18,792 nt of DNA from GCA-2862545 sp047609825 (GTDB lineage Bacteria; Myxococcota_A; UBA796; GCA-2862545). This document shows, piece by piece, positions 7,606 to 17,571 of the stretch (positions are counted from its first letter, which is position 1; each line of letters opens with the position of its first letter). The position numbers were made by a program, and so were the translations under genes. The stretch spans positions 1 to 18,792 of the forward strand of contig JBLFXJ010000131.1 of NCBI GenBank assembly GCA_047609825.1, read 5' to 3'. The notes under the pieces are model-generated. The model ran no database searches. It saw nothing but the letters and a program-made list of their open reading frames with translations, and was not told where the DNA came from.

Positions 7606-7613
7606 GCCGGCTC

Positions 7614-7630
7614 CTGTAGCGGTCTGTAGC
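7614..7630. repeat. Tandem direct repeat CTGTAGC in the kinase leader
   Basis: CTGTAGC occurs at 7614-7620 and again at 7624-7630, ten bases apart (one helical turn), directly upstream of the kinase start. On the kinase strand it reads GCTACAG twice, with the inner copy merging into the AGGAG ribosome binding site. It could be a regulator site or chance; no regulator gene is adjacent. Confidence 0.35.
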
Positions 7631-7717
7631 CGGGTTGCGCGCTGGAGGGTCGGCGCATGGGCCCGAACCGGTGAACTGGACCCGGTGCGATGCACGAGCG
7701 GTTAGGACGCCCGCCAC

Positions 7718-8509
7718 ATGACGCCCGCGCCCCCCACCGCTCCCCCCGCCGGCTCGCCGGAGGGCCCATCCGCCCCGGGAGAGGGGCGCTCGCGCACTCG
7801 ACGCGCGGCCTGGGTCGGCGCCGGGATGCTCGTCATGATGGTGGCGATGGCGGTGCTGTGGCGGTTCCCCGGCACCCTCGCTGTCGTGGTCAACGCCCTC
7901 GAGTGGCTTCGCGGCGCCGGCCTCCGGGGCGTGTTCGTGTACCTGCTGGTGCACCTCACGTGCAGCCTGCTGCTCATCCCAGCGTCATTGATCGAGAGCG
8001 GCGGCGGCTACGCCTACGGCGTGCTCATCGGGTACCCGCTCACTACGTTGATCTCCCTGACCGACTCCACTGTCGCCTTCTTGATCGGTCGCTACGTGCT
8101 CTCTCCGCTCGTCGGTCCCCGTGTGCGGCGCACCCTGTGGTTCCGAGCGCTCGACGGCGTGCTGCGCCAGCAGGGCACCTACGCTGTCGTGCTCCTCCGG
8201 TTGAGCCCCGTCGCTCCGTTCAACGTGATCAGCTACGGCCTCGGGTTCACCCGGGTGCGGTTGCGCGACGTGATGCTCGGAACCTGGCTCGGCAGCATCC
8301 CCACGCTGTTCTTCTTCGTCTACATCGGCTCCACGTTGGCCCACGCCTCCGAGATCGTCGATGGCACGGGCCCGCCACTGTGGGCCCACGTCGCCGGCGC
8401 CCTGCTCACCCTCGGTGTCACCGTCGGCATCACGCGGATCGGCCAGCGGGCGTTCGCCGAGGCGATGCGGAAGGGGCAGGCCCAGCTGCTGGACGAAGAC
8501 GCCGGCTGA
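7718..8509 (+). CDS. VTT-domain (TVP38/TMEM64, DedA-like) membrane protein
   Basis: The protein has 263 residues from the ATG at 7718, with a TAGGA about ten bases upstream. After a Pro-rich N-terminus (1-23) and a basic patch there is a first membrane helix at about 31-47. The VTT (SNARE-associated) core follows: an amphipathic/re-entrant region with PASLIESGGGYAYGVLIGYP, then AFLIGRY, and a second hallmark region LLRLSPVAPFNVISYGLGFTRV containing the conserved arginine and proline residues of the family, then two further hydrophobic helices. VTT proteins act as lipid scramblases or transporters in membranes, and bacterial DedA relatives help recycle undecaprenyl phosphate; the substrate here is unknown. 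The two hydrolase lipoprotein genes downstream share its direction, with 52 bases to the next, so they may form one transcription unit. Confidence 0.9.
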   Translation: MTPAPPTAPPAGSPEGPSAPGEGRSRTRRAAWVGAGMLVMMVAMAVLWRFPGTLAVVVNALEWLRGAGLRGVFVYLLVHLTCSLLLIPASLIESGGGYAYGVLIGYPLTTLISLTDSTVAFLIGRYVLSPLVGPRVRRTLWFRALDGVLRQQGTYAVVLLRLSPVAPFNVISYGLGFTRVRLRDVMLGTWLGSIPTLFFFVYIGSTLAHASEIVDGTGPPLWAHVAGALLTLGVTVGITRIGQRAFAEAMRKGQAQLLDEDAG

Positions 8510-8561
8510 CCTCGGTGGCGGCTGCGGTCGCTCCGTGTTCCCTGCGGTCGACGGAGGCCCG

Positions 8562-9446
8562 ATGCGCGCGTTGTCCTTGCTGGTGATCCTTGCGGGCTGC
8601 GGTGCCGCCGAAGACGACCCCAAGCCCACCGACACCTCGAGCACCCAGGTGACCGACGACCCCAGGTGGGATGCCTCGACCTGGCCCACCGAGGTCGGTG
8701 GCGGGCGTGAGGCGGACGTGCGCGCTCCGGCGTCGTGGGACGGCAAGTCACGGCTCCCGGTCCTGTTCGTGCTGCATGGCTACGGCGCCAATGCCGCGGC
8801 GCAGGACCTGTACTTCCAGGCCACGGCCAGGGTCGAGACCGATCAGGTCATCGTGGTGCTGCCCGACGGCAAGGTGGACGAGGGCGGCAGCCGGTTCTGG
8901 AATGCGGCGTCGGCGTGCTGCGACTTCTACGGAGATGGGGTCGACGATGTCGCGTACCTCACGCGTCTGCTCGACGAGGTGGAGGAGTCGTTCCCGGTGG
9001 ATCCCGAGCGGGTGTACCTGGTGGGTCACAGCAACGGCGGGTTCATGGCCCACCGCCTGGCCTGTGAGCTGGGAGGCCGGATCACGGCATACGCCAGCCT
9101 CGCGGGAGGCGCCGAGGACCGGGAGTGCGCCTCGGGCGTCGCCAGCGTGCTCCAGCTCCACGGCACGGCCGACGACACCATCCCGTTCGACACCAACGGC
9201 TGGACCCTCGGCGCAGAAGACAGCGTGCAGCTGGCCGCCGACCGTGCGGGATGCACGGGCACCGAAGCCGGAGGTCGCGCCGACTACCTGCTCGATACCG
9301 ACGGCGACGAGACCGTGATCACCCGGTGGTCGGGCTGCGATGCAGGCTTCAAAGCAGAGCTTTGGGCGTTCGAGGGCGGCGGCCACATCCCGTTGCTCAA
9401 CGAGGCGTCCCGCGACGCCATGTATGGCTGGCTGTTCGCGGAGTAG
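8562..9446 (+). CDS. Lipoprotein esterase of the PHB depolymerase/LpqC type
   Basis: The protein has 294 residues from the ATG at 8562, with GGAGG just upstream. The signal MRALSLLVILAGC puts the lipidated cysteine at 13, followed by a Thr/Pro/Asp-rich linker. The domain is an alpha/beta hydrolase of the esterase group that includes polyhydroxybutyrate depolymerases, LpqC and carbohydrate esterase family 1: LFVLHGYGAN (68-77, oxyanion region), RFWNAASACCDF (111-122), nucleophile GHSNGG (Ser157), acid GTADDTIPF (Asp204 or Asp205) and GGGH (His275). The catalytic triad is therefore complete. It would act at the cell surface or in the periplasm on an ester such as a polyester or feruloyl-type sugar ester. 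The substrate cannot be told from sequence. A second hydrolase lipoprotein follows 55 bases downstream. Confidence 0.9.
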   Translation: MRALSLLVILAGCGAAEDDPKPTDTSSTQVTDDPRWDASTWPTEVGGGREADVRAPASWDGKSRLPVLFVLHGYGANAAAQDLYFQATARVETDQVIVVLPDGKVDEGGSRFWNAASACCDFYGDGVDDVAYLTRLLDEVEESFPVDPERVYLVGHSNGGFMAHRLACELGGRITAYASLAGGAEDRECASGVASVLQLHGTADDTIPFDTNGWTLGAEDSVQLAADRAGCTGTEAGGRADYLLDTDGDETVITRWSGCDAGFKAELWAFEGGGHIPLLNEASRDAMYGWLFAE

Positions 9447-9501
9447 GCGGGCCTGCCGCGGAGCGGGTAGCAGAGGCAGGGTCTCGGACCGAGGAGGGCC
9501 C

Positions 9502-11352
9502 ATGGTGCTCGCGCTCCTGCTGGGATGTGCGGATGATCCGGCGGCGTCTCGTCCGACGGGCGAGGCTCCGATCGTGTGGTGCGAAGGCGACACCGCCCAG
9601 CGCTACGACCCGGAGCTGTCGGTGGAGCTCGAGCAGTGGCCCGATGACGTCTGGACCGTCGAAGACGCGGCGTCGCGCACGGGCGTGCGGGTGTCCATCG
9701 TGGATGCGCCCTGGGTCGCTGCGCTCAATCCGGTGATCGCGCCGCTGGCGCCGCAGCTGGAGGGCGCGTCGGGGTTCCACACCCAGGGTCGGATCGTGCT
9801 GCGGTTCACGGCCTCGCTGGGTGTGGTGCCCACGGGGTCGGCGGCGTCGGTGAGATCGGCCGCGCTGCAGCTCCTGGACCTGTCCACCGAGCCCGCCACC
9901 CGCGTGCCCTACGAGAGCGAGATCGGCGAGGATGGGCGCCAGCTTCGCGTGCTGCCATTGCGGCCGCTCAGGCCTGGAGCGCTGCACGCTCTTGTCGCAA
10001 CGACGGCGTTGCAGGCAGAGGATGGTGGGTGCATCGCGCCGAGCGCACGCCTGAAGACCTGGCTCGACGGCACAGGGGATGCCCGCGGGGTGAAGCGGCA
10101 CGCCGACCTGCTCGCGGCGACGGGCCTCGCCGCCGGACAGATCTCTGCCGCCACCGTGTGGACCACCCATCGCGACCACGAGGGGATGATCGAGGCGGCA
10201 GGCGCAATCCAGGCGGCCACGCTCGCCTGGACAGGCGACGCCGCTTGCGAGGATCTTGGGGGCTGGTGGAGCTGCGAGCGGTCGTTTATGTCCACGGACT
10301 ACCGCGCGGCCAGCGGCGAGGTCCGGGGCGCCGAACCGGCTGGTGAGTGGTTGCTGCCAGTGCGGATTCTCCTCCCGCCCGGCGACGGGCCCTTCCCGGT
10401 GCTGGTCTATGGGCACGGACTGAACGGTTCTCGGGGCGATGTGACATCGATGATGTCCCAGCTCGAAGGGCTCGGGGTTGCGCTGGTCGCCGTGGATGCG
10501 CTGCATCACGGCGCCCACCCAACGGCTGGGCCGGACTCGGACCTGGCGGCGCTCCCGTTCCTGGGGCTCGACCTCGAGGCGCTGTCCATCGATGGCTTGG
10601 CCCTGCGGGGGTCATTCGAGCAGACCACCCTGGACCGGCTGCAGCTGGTGGAGCTGCTGGCGGCTTCTCCCGATGTCGACGGCGACGGGCAACCCGACCT
10701 CGACGCGTCCCAGCTCGGCTACGTCGGGGTGAGCCTGGGGGGCCTGCTCGGTCCGTCGCTGCTCGCGCTCTCCGACCGGGTCCAGACCGGCGTGCTGTGG
10801 GTGGGTGGTGGGCACTTGATCAGCTTTGCGCTCGACAGTGCGGTAATGTCGACGTTCGCGCCCCTACTGGAGACGCTCGCCGGTGGGCAGGCAGGGCTCG
10901 ACCGACTGCTGCCGGTGGCGCAGAGCGCGGTGGACCCCGCGGATCCGGCCCTGTGGGCGGCGCTGGCGATGGAGGAGCGGCCGTTCGGCGGTGCGATACC
11001 CGACGTCTTGCTGCCGGTGGCGCTGGAAGATGAGGTCGTTCCCCCCGCGTCCGCGCGGGCGCTCGCCCGCGGGTTCGGGCTGACCCACCTCGAGCCGGTG
11101 GCCACCGAGGTCGATGGGCTGTCGACCGCGCAGGGGCCGCTGATGGCAAACCACTCGAGCGGTGCAACCGCGGCGTACTTCCAATACGATCGGGTGAGCG
11201 CGGGCGACGCGGTGGAGCCGGCCGACCACGGCAACACGCCGTTCGCTGCGGAGTCGGAGGTTCAGCTGCGGGCTTGGGTGAACGGGTGGCTGGACGAGGG
11301 TCGGCCCGCAGCGATCAATCCCTACGCGGTGGTGGACACGCCACAGCTGTAG
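9502..11352 (+). CDS. Large lipoprotein alpha/beta hydrolase (lipase/esterase-like)
   Basis: The protein has 616 residues from the ATG at 9502, which follows a strong GAGGAGGG site. The signal MVLALLLGC is very short and lacks a positive charge, but no good upstream start is available in frame. Residues about 30-200 look like a beta-rich N-terminal domain (QGRIVLRFTASLGVVPT; RPGALHALVATTALQAEDGG), similar to the Ig-like domain of bacterial surface lipases of the VolA type. The hydrolase domain follows: FPVLVYGHGLNGSRGDV (oxyanion region near 300), nucleophile GVSLGG (Ser411), probable acid Asp510 (ALEDEVVPP) and probable His576 (DHGNTPF). A DGDGQPDLD segment just before the nucleophile is Asp-rich and could bind calcium. 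The substrate is unknown. The last 31 bases overlap the convergent RecB-like gene. Confidence 0.85.
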   Translation: MVLALLLGCADDPAASRPTGEAPIVWCEGDTAQRYDPELSVELEQWPDDVWTVEDAASRTGVRVSIVDAPWVAALNPVIAPLAPQLEGASGFHTQGRIVLRFTASLGVVPTGSAASVRSAALQLLDLSTEPATRVPYESEIGEDGRQLRVLPLRPLRPGALHALVATTALQAEDGGCIAPSARLKTWLDGTGDARGVKRHADLLAATGLAAGQISAATVWTTHRDHEGMIEAAGAIQAATLAWTGDAACEDLGGWWSCERSFMSTDYRAASGEVRGAEPAGEWLLPVRILLPPGDGPFPVLVYGHGLNGSRGDVTSMMSQLEGLGVALVAVDALHHGAHPTAGPDSDLAALPFLGLDLEALSIDGLALRGSFEQTTLDRLQLVELLAASPDVDGDGQPDLDASQLGYVGVSLGGLLGPSLLALSDRVQTGVLWVGGGHLISFALDSAVMSTFAPLLETLAGGQAGLDRLLPVAQSAVDPADPALWAALAMEERPFGGAIPDVLLPVALEDEVVPPASARALARGFGLTHLEPVATEVDGLSTAQGPLMANHSSGATAAYFQYDRVSAGDAVEPADHGNTPFAAESEVQLRAWVNGWLDEGRPAAINPYAVVDTPQL

Positions 11353-14300
11353 GCGCACCAGCGGTCGGTGAGCAGCTCGGCGACGGCAGCCAGGGCTCGG
11401 TCGGCCCAGTCGGGCCCGGCAGGGTCGACAGAGACGCACTGCCAACCCTGGGCGGCCAGGCCATCCAGCGGCAGTCCGACCGCCAGTGCTACCTGCGCCT
11501 CGGGCCATGCCAGGGTGGTCTCGTGGGGCGGGTCGCCGACCAGGGCGCCGAGTCGCGGTGGCGCCATCCCCTGGTCCAGCAGGGCGGACAGCCCAGGGCC
11601 GAGCTCCGGGAACAGGACGCCTGCGATCTCGGCGACCGACGGGCCAGGGCCGAGGTCCGGGTGTGGCCCCACGAGCACGGCCTCGACGGACTCGCATGGC
11701 GAGACGGCCTGGAGCAGGGCGCGGGCGTACCAGGCCAGCTGCCGCTCATAGTTCCGCCACGCGGCCGTGTTCCTCGGTGGCAGGTCGCTCTTCCAGTCCA
11801 CGACCACCCAGCTGCGCCGGCTCGCGTCGGTGGGAAAGGCCAGGTCGATGCGCCCGGACACCAGCCGCTCACCGTCGCGGATGGCAAACGGCACCTCGGA
11901 CCACCGCTCGGGCGCAGCGCGGGCCCGGTCCAGGACGGGATGATCGAGCACCCGCCGCAGGAGTCCGGCACAGATGCCCACGGTCGCCTCGTCCAGTCCG
12001 AGAGACCGCCCTGATGCAGCGACCAATCGGTCGAGCGACGCCAGCTGCTGGAGCTTGGGCGCGGTGAGATCCAGATCCTCCAACACGGTGTGCACAAGGG
12101 TTCCCCCTGCCACTCCGACCCCGGAGTGCGCGTCCACCACCCGCTCCTGCGTGGCGATCTCGTGCACCGTGTTCCACCCGGTGCACTCCGCGCGGGCGGC
12201 TCGGATCGCGCGCTGGGTGTGCGCGGCCCAGCGCGCGGTGGGATCCTCCGGGGCGTCGGGCGGGTCGGACAACCAGGCGTCTACTGTGGGATCCAGTCCG
12301 GGGAAGGTGGCATCCAGTTGAGGCGCGGCCGGGTAGCGGGCCGGGTCGACAGCAGTGGCCAGACTCAGACCGTGGGCGACGTGGTCGGTGAGCAGGCCCT
12401 TGCCGGTGTCCACCAGCACGAGCTGATCCCGGGCCCGGGTCGCGGCCACATACATCCACCGGTGGCGCTCATGGGCCGCCGCCTCGCGCTCACGGTTCTT
12501 GCGGGCCTCCCAGTCGCGCGGCACCAGCTCACCCACCTTGAGCGCGACCTCACCGGCGTCCCGGTGACGGGGTCGACCCGGCGGCGGGCAGCGCACAGCA
12601 CCACGATGGGCGCCTCGAGCCCCTTGGCCTTGAAGTAGGACGTGATGCGAACCGAGTCGTTGTCCAGGTCAACCCCGGATAGATCCTTGTCACGGTCGAG
12701 GTCGGCGAGCCGATCGAGCACCTCGCTGGGCGACCGGGCGGTGGCGTCGAGCTGACGGAGGATGGCGCGCAGCTTGTCGACATTGCTGAGGCGTGCCTCG
12801 GCGTCTTGCAGCGCGGCCCAGACCGCGGCGGCATGGCTGCGCTCCAGCACGGCGTCGAGCAGCACGGCCCACGGCCGCCGCCCCCGCTGACGGGACAGCG
12901 CGCGCAGCACGGCGTAGGCGTCGGCCACCGGTCCGGGCGGCGGGTCGGGCACGGTGCACCGCCAGGTTCCGACGTCCGCCCGATGTTCTGCGAGAGTCGC
13001 CCAGTCCAGCCCGAACAGGCTCCGGAGCGTGAGCACCGTGCTCTGCGGATCGCCGGGCTCGTCGATGCACCGGAGCGCAGCGATGCAGGCCCGCACCTCG
13101 TCGCGCAGGAAGAACGCGCCGCCGCCCTCGACGGCGCAGGGGATACCCGCGCGGGCCAGGGTCGACCGCACGGCCTCGGCCTGGGTCCAGGTGGGCAGCA
13201 GCACCATCACGTCCGACCACGTCGCGGCCCGCAGTGCATGGGTCTCACGGTCGACGACCTGTCCGGTGCTGATCGTGTGGTGGAGCGCCCTCGCCACCAG
13301 ATCGAGCTCCTCCTCCGGGTCGCACTGGAGGCGGATCACGGGCTCGAGCGTTGCGGCAGGCCGATACGCGGCCTGGGGCGAGTAGCCGGGGAGGTCGGCG
13401 AAGGCGGCATTCACCCACGCGACGATGCCGGGCACCGAGCGGAAGTTCTGCTCCAGCGACAGGCTCACGCCGCGTCGCTCCACCAGCTCGCGCAGCTCGG
13501 ACCAGGTGGCCACATCGGCCCGTCGGAACCGGAAGATGGACTGGCAAGGGTCGCCCACCGCGAACAGGTGGCCGGGCCGGGGTGGGTGATCGGTCCACCC
13601 GCCCTCGGCCGCTGGCGGGCGGGTGAGCAATGCCGCGACCTCGGCCTGGATCGGGTCGGTGTCCTGGACCTCGTCGATGAGCACCGCATCGAACCGGCCC
13701 GCGAGCCGGGCTCGGGCGTCCGGGTCTCCGAGCAGCTCGGCGGCGCGGAACAGCAGGTCGTCGTAGTCGGCCACGGCAGCGTGGGCCTTGGCGGCAGCGA
13801 CTGCGGGCACGAAGTGGGTGATCAGATCCTGCACCACCAAGCCATGCAGTGCCGCGAGCTGCGAGCCGCGCCACGCCCGATAATGCTCGACAGACTCGAC
13901 AAAGCGATGTTTTCCATCACCGATCCAGTCGCCGTTCCTGCCCCGATTCAGCCCGCCGCCCATCCCGCCGCTCAGCGCTCGCGCGACGCCCTCCGCGGGT
14001 GCCTGCGCCACTGCGCGAGCCAGCAGACCCCGAAGTGCGGCGTTCGCAGAGAGCAGCTTGTCAGTGGCCGGAGCGCTGCATGCTGTCGCGGCGTCATCCA
14101 GCCGGGCCTGGCACTCCTGCAGCCCGGCGAAGGCGCGCTCCGGGTGGAACGCCAGCGGGTCCAGCACGGGCTCGAGGTCGCGGTAGGCGAGCAGGCGGAG
14201 GGCCGCTTCGCGCAGGGTGATCGGGTTCACCAGCTGCCGGAGCACCAGCCCGGCGGCGTCATGTCGCTCGCGAAATGAAACCTCCCATGCGTTGTATGCG

Positions 14301-14701
14301 GAGGCGACCTCCGGCGCGGCGATGATGTCGGGGAGGATCTCGGTGTCGGGCGCCCAGCCCGCGGCGAGGGCCTCCGAGGTGAGGAGCTGGCGGCAGAAGC
14401 TGTGGATCGTGGACAGCGTCAGCTCGGGGAGTGCCGCCAGGGCCTGCTCGAGGGTGGGCGTCGCTCCTGCCGCGAGGCGTGCCTCCACGGCGTCGCGGAC
14501 GCGTTCCTGCAGCTCTCCCGCAGCCTTCTCGGTGAACGTGACCGCCGCGATCCGGCCTGGCTGCACACCCGAGGCGAGCAGCGCCACGACGCGCGCGGTC
14601 AGCACGCGGGTCTTACCTGAGCCGGCGCCGGCAGACAGGGCGATGGAGAACGACAGTTCGCGATCGGCGCGATCGCGGACACCCTGGTCGACGGCGGTCA
14701 T
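11322..14701 (-). CDS. RecB/AddA-like UvrD-family helicase-nuclease, with one frameshift
   Basis: The ATG at 14701 overlaps the stop of the upstream RecC-like gene (ATGA), so the two are coupled. Restored, the protein would have 1126 residues. Helicase motifs: Walker A GAGSGKT (25-31), TFTEKAAGEL (55-64), STIHSF (97-102), DEVQD (343-347), GDPCQSIFRFR (383-393), EQNFRS (417-422), KAKGLE (691-696) and VAATRAR (752-758). The C-terminal PD-(D/E)xK nuclease shows GRID (Asp953), VVVDWK (Asp969, Lys971) and a following QLAWYA. The reading frame breaks near 12554: residues up to TGTP (716) are in one frame, and GEVALKVGELVP onward is in the -1 frame. Adding one G or C at the CCGG there restores a sensible protein. 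Function: ATP-driven unwinding and resection of double-strand ends, with its RecC-like partner. As written the product would be truncated before motif VI and would lose the nuclease. Confidence 0.9.
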
Positions 14702-17521
14702 GGGCAGGCCTCCGAGGGGTCATCCCAGGTCGGGTCGGCGCTCAGGTGCACGGCGCGCTGGGTGCTCGGAGGCCACCATCCCGCGAGGACCGCTCGGGTG
14801 GCGGCGGTGAGGCGTGCTGCGATGGCCGGCCCGCAACGCGAGAGGGGGTCCGAAGTCGCAGTCCCGTCCAGTCCACCGACTGCGAGGCGGGCAATCGCGG
14901 TCGAAGCCAGCGCGAGCAGGACCAGGTCAGGGGCGTCCCGGTGCATCTGCTTCGACTTCGGCCGGTCGCGGCGGAGCGCGCTGGCTCGGTCCGCGGTCGT
15001 GCGCAGCTCTTCGGCCACGTGCCATGGGAGTGCCTCCACGGGCGCGCCAGACACGGTCATGAGGCGGCAGCACGCCGGCCTCGATCAGCCGCTCCACATC
15101 CAGCGCTGCGAGTCGACGTGCCATCGCCAGCGTCGCTCCATCCACGTCGACGCGGTGCTCGCTCCACGTGGCGACGGAAGCATCCCACGCGGCGAGTACA
15201 GCCGTGAGTCGGTCTCCGGGCACATCCAGTGCGGCCTCGATGGCGGCCAGGAGCTGGCGCTGGCGGAGGCTCTTGCGGAGGGGGTCGGAGGTGGCGTAGA
15301 GCGGGTCGATCCGCCTCACCGTGAGCACCTCCTGCACGAAGAAGTCCCCAGGGTCGGTGGCGAGGCGGGCGAGCGCTCTGGGATGAAGCGGGGTGCCGTC
15401 GGCGCCAGGGATCGGGACCGTGCCGGGTGGGACCAGGCCCGTCCATGGAGATGGTCCTCCCCGATCCAGGGCGCGGTGCAGGCCGAGCAGGCGCCTGGAG
15501 GCCGGCGCCGCGGCGAGCAGCCGTAGGCCCGAGGAGCGGTCGTGTGCGACAGATGCGATGCGGTGCTCGAACACGTCGGTCGCTCGGTCCGGATCGCTGG
15601 GCCAGGGGCGCGCGCGGGTGCCGAACCGCACCTGGAGCTTCGCCAGGTCGGCGTAGCGGGCGCGTCGGCCGAGCACGGCACCGGCTGCTTCGAGCAGGAA
15701 CACGCTGGGGAGCAGGGGACGCTCGGCCAGCAGCTCGGTGGCCGGGGCGGACAGCCACAGGCGGCCGGTGCACGCACCCACCACTGCGGCAAACCGGCGG
15801 GGTTCGAATCCCGCGACATCGCGGCTGGTGAGGAGCGGGGCGCCGAGCCGTTCGCGGAGTGACTCGACGAGAGCGTCCGGCAGAAGAGGGTCCTCGCCGG
15901 GGTGGCGGGGCAGGCGGCCCTCGGTGAGGCCGGTGACCACCACATGGGCGAACGCGCCGCCGAGCAGGCCCATCGGCGTGAGCACACGCACCGCCGGGTC
16001 GCTGAGGCTGCCGTGCAGGACCGGGCTGCGGGCGAGCGCATCCCGCAGCTCAGCGATCGCGGCCGCCGGTAGGAGGCGTGGGCCGAGGCCTGCCGAGCCC
16101 CATCCGGCGAGCACCGACAGGAGCTGGGCCCGGTCGGGAGAGGGCCGCCACCACCGGATGACCAGCGCTGCCCACCGCTGTGCATGCTCGCCCAGCGTGG
16201 CCGCGGAAGCGAGAGGCAGGAGCTCGTGCCCGATGGCGCGGAGTGCGGCCGACAGGCTCTGGGCCGCCAGCCGGTCGTCGGAGGGGTCGAATGGAGGGTC
16301 GTCCAGCCGCTCCCCCCACGCGTCCACCGCACGAGCGATGGCATCGGTGTCCCGCACGGCACCGCATCGCGAGAGGATGCGCCGCCATCGACCGCGCCCG
16401 CGGGTCGCGCCGTCACCCAGCGCTCCGCGCAGGCGCAGCCCGGGCTGACGGAGGAGCGCGTACCAGGCCGGCACGGTGTCGTCGCCGGTGGCCGCGTCCA
16501 GCAAGTGGAGGAGGAACCGTCCCGCGGGGGAGGTCGACAGGGGCGGGCCGGTGAGCCAGGTGGTGGGGACGCCAGCGGCATCCAGGTGGCCGCGCAGGAC
16601 GGCGACCGGCTCTGCATCGGGCAGCACGACCGCGATCTGCTCGAGCGGGACGCCGGCGTGGACCGCGTCGAGCACTGAGCGGGTGGCCTCCGCCAGCTCG
16701 CGAACGTCGTCCGGGGTCCGGGCGAACACCACCTCGCCCTCCTGTGCGGGCGACGGTGCCCCACCGAGGGTCGCCGCCAGTCGGGTGGCCGGCGGCACGT
16801 CGAGCACCCGGCCGGAGGTCGCGGCGCGCAGTCCATGGGGCGCGGCGGCGAGCGCTCCCCAGGGGGCGAGGCGCACCTCGATGTGCGGTCGTGCGGCGAG
16901 CCAGGCTGCGAGCACGTTGTGGACACGGGGAGGAAGCAGGCGATCCCCGAGGATCACAGAGCCTGACCAGCGGGTGTCCTCCACCCGGGATGCCGCGGCG
17001 TCGCACCGGTCGCTGAGCGACGCCAGCCGGTCCTGCGCCCTCCGCTCGGCAACGCCCCGGAGCAGTCTCGCGAGCAGGGCCAGGCGGTCGTCGTGGCCGG
17101 GGATGGTCAACGCATCCAGCGCAGCACCGCTGATCCCGGCCGCCTCGAGGGTGTCCACCGCACCGGCCAGCGCCGAGCTCCATCCGGCTTGACCGAGCCG
17201 CGCGGCGAGGGGCACGGCGGATGGATCCAAGGACCCGAGGAGCGACCGAACGGTGGCTGAACGCCAGGATGCGGGCTCTGGGCTCAACCCGGCAGCGACG
17301 AGGCCGGGGCGCGCGAGCGTGGCCACGAGGCGCTCGGGCGTGAGCATCTCCACCCGGATCACGTCGCCGGCGAGGGCGAGCTGCTGCCACGCGAGGGTGC
17401 CGTTCGTGTGGGACGGGGTGAGCACGGCGATGGCGGCGACCGGGTCGCCGAGTTCGCGCCGCACCTGGGCCACCGCGGCGGCGAGGGTGGCACTCAGAGG
17501 GCTGGTCGGTGTGAGGGACAT
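14698..17521 (-). CDS. RecC/AddB-like subunit of the helicase-nuclease, with one frameshift
   Basis: The ATG at 17521 begins MSLTPTSPL. Restored length is 940 residues. AVLTPSHTNGTLAWQQL (about 36-52) sits where AddB has its degenerate ATP site. VRVLTPMGLLGGAFAHVVVTGLTEGRLPRHPGEDPLLPD (about 510-550) is the most recognisable AddB/RecC segment. The C-terminal part (from about 710, LHPRALARLATDPGDFFVQEVL, then SLRQRQLLAAI) is closer to the nuclease-like but inactive domain of RecC. I see no GxxD...D-x-K nuclease motif and no cysteines for the AddB iron-sulfur cluster (the usual CP is DP). The frame breaks near 15040: after WRA (827) one extra C in a CCC run shifts the frame, and skipping it gives VEALPWHVAEEL and an end at the ATGA overlap with the RecB-like gene. 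No RecD-like gene is seen. Confidence 0.85.
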
Positions 17522-17571
17522 GGAACGGACTGTGTCAGGTGCGCCGCCCGGGATGCAAGTGCTCCGCGAGC

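Noticed and set aside
5905..7629. A 574-codon plus-strand frame opposite the kinase
   Set aside because: It is a shadow of the kinase codons with no recognisable domain.
9483..9493. CTCGG-A-CCGAG palindrome before the ATG at 9502, considered as an operator
   Set aside because: The arms are only five bases, in GC-rich DNA, and merge with the ribosome binding site; probably chance.
11322..11352. Convergent 31-base overlap of two genes, considered as an antisense control element
   Set aside because: Short convergent overlaps are common in compact genomes and nothing else supports regulation.
14698..15060. A separate 120-codon gene between the RecC-like and RecB-like genes
   Set aside because: It has no ribosome binding site, overlaps the larger frame by 134 bases, and reads as the missing C-terminus once one base is skipped.
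15805..15826. A GGTTCGAATCC stretch that looks like a tRNA T-arm
   Set aside because: It lies inside well-supported RecC-like coding sequence, and no acceptor, D or anticodon arms can be found upstream.
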